This document shows positions 55,324 to 64,000 of a stretch of DNA of 64,000 bases, one piece after another. The stretch lies in NCBI RefSeq assembly GCF_022605725.1, contig NC_065551.1:19840001-19904000 (forward strand). Direction: 5' to 3'. The first letter of the stretch is position 1. Each line of letters opens with the position of its first letter. The notes under the pieces were generated by a model that searched no databases, was not told the DNA's origin, and was given only the letters and a program-made list of their open reading frames with translations. A program made the position numbers and the translations under genes. The DNA is from Anthonomus grandis grandis (taxonomy: Eukaryota > Arthropoda > Insecta > Coleoptera > Curculionidae).

Positions 55324-58300
55324 TAGTAACGCAACTGCACATCCGTTAACAATCACCAGAGCCACGAACCAATCATACTTTAAGATTCCGTATATTTAAG
55401 CTCTATCGAAAAAAGAACTGTTACCTTATAATTTTTGTTAACAAATATTTTAAAATAAGCTTTAAACATCTTTTTTCTCGCTATTATAGAGCCCTGAATA
55501 TGAATTAAATATAACTCAAAACGTTCCCTAGAAACAAATATATAGTTTTCTACCACAAATGACTCTGTTATCTATAAATTACCACTTCACGATATTTGGT
55601 CACCAATTCACAAAAATAATTGAAATATGCCGTGTTTTGTTAGGATTTGAGTTTACGTTACTTTAACGTTTAATTATTGCAATAAATCTATGTGTTACGG
55701 AAATTCTTTTAAATATGATTCCTTATGATATCCGAGAGTGAGATTGATCTTTTTTATATATCTCCTTTTCATTTTTTCTTGCGTAATTTTTCCAAGTAGG
55801 CTAAAAAAATATTCCTATACAGAGAGATCTAAAAATGAAACTGAAACTTTTCTCCTTTTTCCTACATACTCTTATATTTTCTTGCTTACTATACCCCATT
55901 AAAGTGGCAAAACAAAATTTTAATTCTATTAATATCCCTCGTAAAACTGCAGATATATCTCAAGAATATATTCATAAGAATGGTAATACGGTCCTGGTTT
56001 CCCGTTAACGTAACACTCTTGCTGCCTTAAAAGGGTTGCGACTTTTTCCTTTTTTATGTAAATAACGTGGTATTATTAAGTTAGTGTTTTATCTTTAGGG
56101 GGCTTGTTAAAAGCTTCTGGGCTTTTTGTGTTAAGATCCGTCATTACTTAATGGACCTCGCCAATTTTGCAATTTAAATCCAAATTTACCAAAATCAGAA
56201 AGAAATTTTTAACGATTTTATAATCTCCAATTTCGTGATAAAATAAAATACGTTTCGGGCGCTCTTTTATATATTTGCATTTTGGCACAAGTTCAATTCT
56301 AAAATATGAATGAAACGTAGTTTTTTTTTGTTGGTTTTGCTTTAGCAGAAGAGCAAGAAACTCGAGGCTATAAATACTGGATTTGCCATCGTTGCGGAGT
56401 GGAGTGGCGAGAAAATATTTAGGTGAACCAATTAAATTTTTAAAAATAGATAGGCTGCCAAGAACCTCGTTTTTAGATAATTACCCAAAATTATAACACA
56501 AAGACATACCGGAAGTATTCCAGAAATAGCCGATTAATCGTATATTATTTGTCAAGAATATGCTTCAAATTGAGTTGGGCTACTATTGCTATATCAGCTA
56601 AAGAGCTTTTCCTGAGAGCTAATCATATCGAGTTCGATAATGTGTGTAAAACCCTAAATTATTTTCCACTTTGTATTATTTTCCATTTTACTTCCAAAGC
56701 CCTAAGGTTACCCTAAATATTTTTTCAAATACCATGAATACAATCTTTTTTAAATTTAATTCTTAATAACTAAAAACCTGCCGAGAGATAAAGATATTAG
56801 CTATCTTAATCAAATTTGTAGAATTCCAGGAATAATCTTTAATATTCTGAAAGATATTTCTGGAATATTCCGGAAAAAAGTTGCATATTCAAGAAATATA
56901 TTCCTAGAATACCTTGTTTCCAATATTTTTGTAAAGCTCACGCTTATAGACAGTTATCTTGAATAAAAGAAAAACATCAAAATCCCAGAAATATCCCTTA
57001 AAATCTCAAAATATTTCTAGTATATTCTGGACAGTCTCTATCACACTGGTAAACAGCTATTTTTATGCAAGTGCCTGGGTATGCTATTTTATTAATTTGG
57101 ATGTACTGAATATGAAAATCATGTCCGTGTTGCCCTATCAGGCTAAGTTTTTAAGATATTTATATTTATGCAAAAATTCAGCATTTATTTTTAGCCAAAT
57201 TATTGCAATTCTTGCAATTAACAAGACACTACATTAGGTCTATACATACTCAGTAAACAATATAAATATTTTTAGGGTATTTTAGTTTAACATACAAGAA
57301 TAATAATGTTAAAAGTTATGAAGGACATGGTTTTTTAGCTACTATTTCACAAAAATATTAAATTTGCATGGTTATAAAACTTACATATCATATTGTATCG
57401 CAATAATATTATAGGACTTGTTGCTTATTATAACCAATTGAATATGTCTTAATCGTAAATTATATGTATATGAATAAATTTTTCGAAGAGTGTAAATTTT
57501 CCAAATAATATAAGATATATTACCAGCAAATACATAAAAACTCCGAGATACTGCGAAAAGAGCAAATGAGTTTTTTAACTGACGTTTGCTGTTTATCAAA
57601 ATTATGTTTCTAATCCTTTATTATATTTTGCATTATAATAAACATATTTAAAGTATTACATCATTAAATCACTTAACTTATGTCAATAGTCAATAACATG
57701 AGCTGATCGAAGTTATATAGAGTCATAGTCAATTAATGATTCTTATTATTTTTTTATGAATAATCTATCCTATGGGCAATAAAAATCTATTTAGTCGTTA
57801 CACGTTTGTTGCAAATCCTACCTATTGTGAGCTTAATCACAAAAGAGAAAAGAGAAGCAACTGTAGTTTACTTTGAAGACTGGATAATATATGAGGTTGT
57901 TATTTAAGAAAATGTGTCGCATATAAAAGTTATATGATAATGATACTAAGTTCAAATCTAAATTCACTTAAGTAGTACCATCTGTTAAAGATGTACCAAA
58001 CACCAAGAATCTACACAGTGAAATACTCTGAATATATTAGAAATATTATAATCCGCATTTTTATGGAAAGACCGCATTATCCAGACCATAAAATCCCTAA
58101 TCGACGACAGTTGAACGGTCAGAACAATATCTGTTATTTTAGCATCATAACCTACATAACTTTTTATACGTCAGTATATTCATTAAGTTTTCATTTACTT
58201 AACTTATATAAAAAATTCTAATAAACCAAAATCGTACATACCTTCCACATCAAATGTTTGTTTACACTTTTCTAACTCAGGAAGGAGTTGGGCATGTTTG

Positions 58301-58325
58301 TCAAACTAAAAGCCGATTACAACTT
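55324..58325. other. AT-rich stretch, mostly nothing identified
   Basis: 55424-55456 is an inverted copy of 49908-49940 (Penelope-like surroundings). 56500-57040 is rich in GGAATATTCC/CCAGAAATAT-like words. No gene recognised. Confidence 0.4.
56858..56875. promoter_or_regulatory. heat-shock-element-like array
   Basis: TTCTGGAATATTCCGGAA is four perfectly alternating TTC/GAA units with 2-base spacing, the consensus for heat shock factor. It sits in a stretch rich in similar words and has no recognised gene next to it, so function is doubtful. Confidence 0.25.
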
Positions 58326-59549
58326 CATCACACGTTGTTTTAGGAAACTTCATTGCCGTAATTTCAAATCAAAATAAAAAATCAAATATTCCCATGACTT
58401 ATACAAGGTTTTTTTGCAAGTATCTAATCAGTAAAAATTAAAAAGGACATAAGTACCAACAACTTATAACTGAAAAAAACTGCAAATCTTTGTATTATTG
58501 CAGTTATATTTTTTTCGCAATACCTTAAAAAGAAGACTTGATCAGAATAAATGAATATCATTTTCGGAATCAGCGATCTCAATATACCCTAGAAAACATA
58601 CTCAGAATTTTGCGCCAGATTTTTTTAATATATGTACCAGTATTATCAAAGGCGTTAAAATATCCCTTTAATAATCCTCTATAACTCTGTTCAGATTTGC
58701 GCCATATACTGGACAGTAATAGCTTATCAATGAGGTATTTGACCATCACACGTTGTCTTAGAAAACTTGATTGCCATAATTTCAAATAACATATAATTTT
58801 AATATTCCCATGACATATATAAGGTTTTTTTGCAAGTATCTAATAAGTAAAAATTAAAAAGAACATAAGTACCAACGACTTATACGCGTATTTCCAGTAT
58901 TTCCAGGTGCAGAGATCCTGAAATAGCCCTTTGCCGACTGGGCGGAAAATATACATTTTGGTGGTTTATTAATTAAAAATCATAACTTAAACAATACTTA
59001 TCGGACGTTTAAATATGTTGAAAAATACCCAATAAGCTAATGATCTACAGAATTTTATTGATTCTTGATTGAAATTATTTATGTTTTTGCAGTTTGAATT
59101 TCACAGAATAATGAAATTCATAAAACCATGTTTTTTTTTCTCATTCTAATTATAATTCTCATCAACTTTTAAATCAGAAATATTCACAAAAAAAATTGTG
59201 GTTCGTCGATGTGTATTGCAATCATGAGTAATGTTCTCGATTAAATTTTTTTTCGCTATTTACAGGAAAAAAACTGCAAATCTTTGCATTATTGCAGTTA
59301 TGTTTTTTTTGCAATACCTTAAAAAGAAGACTTGATCAGAATAAATGAATATTATTTTCGGAATCAGCGATCTCAATATACCCTAGAAAACATACTCAGA
59401 ATTTTGCGCCAGATTTTTTTTATATATGTACCACTATTATCAAAGGCGTTGAAATATGGTTGGAATATCTCTTCAATAATCCTCTATAACTTTGTTCAGA
59501 TTTGTGCCATATACTGGACAGTAATAGCTTATCAATGAGGTATTTTACC
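58326..59549 (+). repeat. A-B-A-x-B partial tandem duplication
   Basis: Block A (58326-58467; again 58744-58885) and block B (58472-58743; again 59266-59549) are repeated in direct order. Copies are about 90% alike by eye. The second A and B are separated by about 380 bases (58886-59265) absent between the first pair. No coding capacity recognised; block B begins with a small hairpin CTGCAA...TTGCAG. Confidence 0.8.
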
Positions 59550-59550
59550 T

Positions 59551-60595
59551 TTTGTTCTTAGTACTAATATTAACAGAGAGAAATATTTTTAAAAAAATCA
59601 CAGTTTAAAGACAATAAATCGTCTCTGTTGCCTATAGCGATAAACCTTTCTACTTAATAGACCTATTTATAAATAAACACAAATATGACAAATAAGCACT
59701 CTAACTCTTCTGTTAAAAGTATGTCGCGCTTATTAATGTCCATATTAAATTCCAAAGTGCGATTCGTCCGAGACAAATTTATAAAGATGTCTTCAAAGCA
59801 ATTCGAACTGGAACTAAATCTAAAACACAAAACATAGAACGTGAAAATAACGGTGGGTGTTTATAAAAAGTGATATGAGTTATGTTTCCCGCATTGTGCG
59901 GTGGTGTATTTTCATCGCTTTTGTGTGTTACGAGGGACAGTCAAAATGTATAAGGATTTTTTATTTAAATAGTGGTTTTTCTTGGTTTATATATTTTGAT
60001 TTTACCATATTTTTAATAATACTTTTACTTAATAGTTTAAGAATTTTATTTTATATAGGAATTACAAATATAAGATGTGTTTGATATTTTTTTAAACGAT
60101 TTTCCGAAAGTAGAAAGTTTGCATAAGCATAAGTCCTATTATACATATATATCTCTTTTTTCAATAACTTATTATTATTTTTTAATTCAAATATATGGAA
60201 AACGTAACACAGCCGGTCCTAACATATTTTTACAATTATACCTTTTTACGTAAAAACCGCACAACAAATCTAAATCTTTTAATAAATTGATATGAAATAG
60301 TTACTCTTCAAAGAGAAAAATAAATAACGTTACAAAATACCTGAAAAATTATTATCTTAAATATATGATACTTAAAAACACACTTAAAGACATTATAAGA
60401 CACTTAAAAAGTACTCTAAATATGAATAAATGGGGTGATAAATCTGTAAATTATCGAATATATTGAGGTTAAATTATTTTAAAATAACAAAAAAAATACT
60501 ATGACAAAGGATTATGAATATCATTTTATGGTGAATTTATAACATGATTAATTCTAAAATACTCAAGTTAAAAACAAGTATACATTTTAATGAGT
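59551..60595. other. unassigned
   Basis: A 75-codon frame at 59857-60084 starts MFIKSDMSYVSRIVRWCIFI and is hydrophobic; I recognise no family and do not call it a gene. Confidence 0.3.
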
Positions 60596-60665
60596 TTTTC
60601 ATTCTCCACTAAATTTTAAAAAAATATTAATCCGACATATAACATGTCCATCAGGGATAACAAAT
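60596..60665 (-). other. Penelope-type terminal fragment
   Basis: TAATCCGACATATAACATGT followed by CCATCAGGG matches the window-end copy (63901-63943) except that the bases carrying the GAAA box are deleted. Confidence 0.4.
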
Positions 60666-61000
60666 TAAGGGGTTTTGTCAATACATCTTATAATTTTAGT
60701 GCCTTAGACAAGGCTAAAAGGTTAAAACGACTAAAAATGAATAAAAATTGCATATTAAGATACATGAGAATGGGAGAAGCAGACGACTTTGCTGCTATGT
60801 GATTGAAGTGCCTCCTGATGGCTCCCTCTCTCACACCGATCATATAAAAGTTCTTCCTAAACAAACAAAGTTTTCGCCAGTTTTCCTTTTCGCAAAAGTA
60901 TATATGGCTTCTAAGTGTTTTTACGAAAATCTAACCAAGTAAGTAATTTAAATGAATTCGAAGTCTTTATCTTAAAAAAAAACCCGTTTGCGCCATTTTT

Positions 61001-61080
61001 TGGTCCTTCGAGCCGAATTTTCGATTTTGACTGGACTCATATGTGCATTTCTCGTTGCATTTAGGATTGAGATGCCATTC
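61001..61080 (+). other. BEL/Pao leader-like fragment (tRNA-Tyr primer site)
   Basis: TGGTCCTTCGAGCCGAA is the same primer-site sequence as at 36873, with one change in 17, followed by unrelated leader sequence (TTGACTGGACTCATATG). No LTR or coding part recognised beside it. Confidence 0.4.
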
Positions 61081-61560
61081 TATTTTCGAGTTTGATGAAA
61101 CTCGTAGTAAAATTATTTTTTTACAAGAAGACGTTTGTAAATGTTTCACTATGGGTTGGTTTCAATAATTCATTTAAATATTTACATCAATGGATAAGAA
61201 TTTAAGTGTAAGCTATGACTATTACTAGTACTACTACCTACAATTTCAATAAACAAGTTATTGAGGTTGGTAAGGTTTTGGGCTTTGTAGTACGAACAAC
61301 CAGGCACTTGGACCTGGATGTAAATACGTATTAAGTAATATGATGATTCTTTTACGTTTATGTAATCTAGAATATGTAAATTAATACCCACGGTTCTAGC
61401 AATATTTATTAATACAAATATATGACAATCATCTGCAAATATTTTACTCACGAAAAACTCTTTTTTTTAAAAATGCCTAAAATACACGATATTGATAATG
61501 TACAATATTATTAGTTCTTTGTCAACTTCAGTACTGCAAACGTGTTTTTTAATTTTGTTA
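61081..61560. other. unassigned
   Basis: No motif recognised apart from the 5' flank of the Tc1-like copy (from about 61500). Confidence 0.3.
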
Positions 61561-61564
61561 AAAT

Positions 61565-62250
61565 ATGCCTAGACATCATTTGACACATAATAAGATGTTA
61601 AGGTTTGTGGAGATACTTAAGGCTGGTGTGGTGTGTGCGTCAACTTGATATAGCCAATGCTATAGGCACTACTGAGAGCGTTATCTCTCGCTTCTGGAGT
61701 TGTTACTAAGAGACTATAAAAGTTCTTATAGAACCACACGCAAAAGGAATTTGGGTCGACCAAGGGTGACTACGCCTCATATGGATCCATAGGTTTAGTT
61801 AGAAGCTCGAAGAAATGACACAGTAACAGTCAAATTGAGCTCGTTTATCTTGATCGTTTCTTATCAGCCAACTATTACGTTAGGTATGTTTTATGACCTA
61901 TTGTTATTTCATACGCCCAAAATGTTGGTGCAATCTTTGCACCAACATTCGAGCGCACTCCACACTAAAGCTAGAATTTCACCAAATTTTTCGAAAATGA
62001 AATACATTCGTAATTTATACTGGCCAGCTTAATCACCTGATCTAAATTCTATAGAGCATGTCTGAGATATGCTTCAGGGAAGTGTTCTTTAAGATCAGAA
62101 TAAGTTAAAAAACCGAGATCAGCTGTTTCAAGTTCTTCAACAGTGTTGGATAACAGCTACTTAAGAAGATCTGGATAACTTATTTATTTGCATAAAAACA
62201 CTTGGTAAAGCCACAATCAATGCACAAGGAGGTCATATTCCAAGTTAATT
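61565..62250 (+). pseudogene. Tc1-like transposase, internally deleted and decayed
   Basis: Starts MPRHHLTHNKMLRFVEILKA at 61565, then RNLGRPRVTTPHMDP (61750-61790) and LEARRNDTVTVKLS. A deletion removes the first catalytic block. It resumes with HTKARISPNFSKMKYIRN, LYWPA, SPDLNSIEHVWDMLQ (62033-62075; third catalytic Glu kept) and RDQLFQVLQQCWIT, EDLDNLF. Closest to the copy at 24930-25932: the flanks before the ATG also match (AGTACTGCAAA, GTGTTTTTTAA). AAGTGGAGATAC occurs inverted at 62360-62371, as past the other copy. Confidence 0.75.
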
Positions 62251-62640
62251 TTTTCTTTTCTATTTTTTTGTAAAATTTTAAATACAAATTTTTTACAGTT
62301 TTGCATATATTGTATGTAATTTTTTTAAACTTTCGCCTCCTAATTAATTTTTTAATGGAGTATCTCCACTTGTAAGCGTTACAAAAAAAAATTAATTTGA
62401 AAATTTTAAACCACTTTGTAATTGACCTATTTTTGCTAGAGTATTTTTTACATACATATTAACACATAACATAACATATACTTTGTTCGTTTTAAACATT
62501 TATTGACATATTTTGTAAGTTTTTTCTTAAATATACTATATTTATTACACCATAGCTATAGCTATATTAAAAAACTATATTAGAATAAAATTATTGCCAA
62601 ATTTTGACAATAAAAAATATACTTTTGCAAAAATCGCACT
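62251..62640. other. 3' flank of Tc1-like copy, then AT-rich
   Basis: Contains the inverted AAGTGGAGATAC motif at 62360-62371; otherwise nothing. Confidence 0.35.
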
Positions 62641-62642
62641 TT

Positions 62643-63365
62643 GATGCATTTACGCACCATTAGAAAATGCTAAGTTATTAGCCAAAATAGAACGAGATGC
62701 TTATGATTGTGTTTATGACGAAAACGCCGATGCTTCACTCGTAAAATGAAATGACAATTGAATTTTTACAGTTGCCAGCAATAATTTTTCTATTTAGCCA
62801 CTTAAAAGTGCTATAAGATATAATCAAAAAGAACTTAAAGAAGTTGAAATTCCACAACCAAATGTGATAAGGCAATACAACAGCTACATGGGAGGGGTTG
62901 ACCTATATGACAAGGCTTAACGCTAACTACAGAATAAACTTTTGGGGAAAAAGTGGTGGTCTCTATAAATACAGTAGATAGTATGGTAGTCAATTATTGG
63001 AAACGGTCCAGAATAGCTACCAAATCAAATATGTCTCAGCTAGGCTTCAAATCTTATTTTACAGTTGGACTGCTGAAATCTCAGAGCCGCAAGGTTGGCA
63101 TGCTGATTCCAGTAGGTCACGAAAAGAACCTGTTCCAGTAGAAGTAATATTTAATAAAGTAGCTCACACCATTGCTAGACATGAAAAACACGCATCAAGA
63201 AGATGAAAATTGTGTAAAAATCATACAATTTACTTTTGTGCAAGATGCAATGTCTATTTCAATGATGATTGTTTTGAAACTTTTCATAACAGAGATTAAA
63301 AAAGTTGTGCCTATAATATAGAAATTTACTTATTAGATCTGGCCAAGGATGCGTATACGCACCAT
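62643..63365 (+). pseudogene. piggyBac-like transposase remnant (C-terminal half)
   Basis: Frames read RYNQKELKEVEIPQPNVIRQ and YNSYMGGVDLYDKA (62820-62920; the last catalytic block, as at KGGVDTLDQ in the other copy), YRINFWGKKWWS (about 62928-62965), VDSMVVNYWKRSRIA and MSQLGFKSYFTVGLL, then a Cys-rich end CKNHTIYFCARCNVYFNDDC (63215-63275). Several frameshifts. It is a different family from the piggyBac-like element at 20437-23066. The near-identical words GATGCATTTACGCACCAT (62643) and GATGCGTATACGCACCAT (63348) bracket it. Confidence 0.7.
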
Positions 63366-63849
63366 GGCTAAAAAAGCTCTAGTTTAAAAACATTATTTAT
63401 ACGTTGAAATTCACGTTTATTCACCTTTTTGACAATAAAAAATATTACCTAAATTATAATCATGCAGTTTTTTTATTGTTTGGCTGAAAATGGGTTTAAA
63501 TATTTTAATATCCCTAGATTTTTAACAAGTTTTTTAAATATTAACTAAAGCTTGGACATTGCTTATAAAGAGGAGGATTAAATAATTGAGTATTATTTTA
63601 ATATTTCTTCTTTTACTATTATGCTTCTACTATTGATATCCAGTAAGTTTCTATAAAGTAATTTAAAGTGATAATAAATGATAAACCCTAAACATTAATC
63701 TTAAATGATTCATTATTTATTATATTATTTCTTTTATTTTCATAGCTTTATAATAGTTATAATAATTATTCTAAGTATTATACATTTTAAACCTTATTGT
63801 ATTTGTTGAAGAAGTAGTCCATTCTTGCAGAGGAGTTAATATGTAAATG
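63366..63849. other. AT-rich stretch, nothing identified
   Basis: No motif or long frame. Confidence 0.4.
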
Positions 63850-63990
63850 GGTAACTAAAAACTTTTCGGTCACCCTCCACTAATTTTATTTAAAAATTAT
63901 TAATCCGACATGTTTCAGACATATAACATGTCCATCATCGGGGATACTATAAAAGAACCAAGGAAACTTATAAGATATAGATTCAAATTG
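63850..63990 (-). other. Penelope-type terminal sequence with hammerhead-like motif
   Basis: Reverse strand: CCGATGA (63941-63935), then TG, GACAT...ATGTC stem, then GAAA (63916-63913), CATGTCGG. This has the order of a hammerhead core with one changed base in CUGAUGA, as at 3565. The flank TTAGTGGAGGGTGACCGAAA is shared in part with 60600. Confidence 0.4.
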
Positions 63991-64000
63991 TTAAATTACA

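Noticed and set aside
56959..57237. 92-codon frame MNKRKTSKSQKYPLKSQNIS
   Set aside because: Begins inside a stretch of repeated CCAGAAATAT words; looks like chance.
59857..60084. Hydrophobic 75-codon frame as a receptor fragment
   Set aside because: Hydrophobicity follows from AT-rich codons; no conserved motif or neighbouring exon found.

Overview
This window looks like AT-rich nuclear DNA from an insect, perhaps a beetle (the order is a guess). The evidence is the mix of transposable elements: IS630/mariner-type transposases of the insect DUF4817 kind, Tc1-like, piggyBac-like and pogo-like remnants, a BEL/Pao LTR retrotransposon, Penelope-like remnants and many dead non-LTR retrotransposons with TAAATAAATAAA-type tails. 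I found no convincing host gene, tRNA, rRNA or CRISPR array. Almost every long open frame belongs to a mobile element.

Layout. 1-1.54 kb: reverse-strand non-LTR fragments. 1.54-3.52 kb: a decayed mariner-type element carrying a hairpin insertion. 3.71-6.05 kb: a mariner-type element with terminal inverted repeats (TIRs) of about 620 bp that include the end of its own transposase gene. 6.1-6.5 kb: a pogo/Tigger remnant. 8.7-12.05 kb: non-LTR remnants on both strands. 13.51-14.35 kb: a fold-back element. 15.44-17.20 kb: a third mariner-type element. 20.44-23.07 kb: a piggyBac-like element with its own hairpin insertion. 23.4-26 kb: mariner and Tc1-like remnants. 26.4-30.27 kb: a non-LTR element interrupted by a 1.24-kb DNA element.

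32.14-43.76 kb is the most striking part: a nest of elements. An outer transposon (TIR starting TAGTACAGTCATTTGG, TAA duplication) encodes an uncharacterised protein with an HAFSGCDTTS motif and a Cys-rich tail. A short palindromic MITE sits in its coding region. A nearly intact DD41D transposon sits in the centre of that MITE. A young 7.8-kb BEL/Pao element with apparently identical 948-bp LTRs sits in the right TIR of the outer transposon. Each step leaves the target duplication expected of its family.

43.76-64 kb: non-LTR and Penelope-like fragments, a 1.5-kb fold-back element at 53.80-55.32 kb, a partial tandem duplication at 58.3-59.5 kb, and Tc1-like and piggyBac remnants at 61.6-63.4 kb. 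Long AT-rich stretches between these hold nothing I can identify. The encoded proteins do not form a pathway: each serves, or once served, the movement of its own element. Only the BEL/Pao element and the DD41D element at 33.18-34.85 kb look recently active, and each carries one visible inactivating change.
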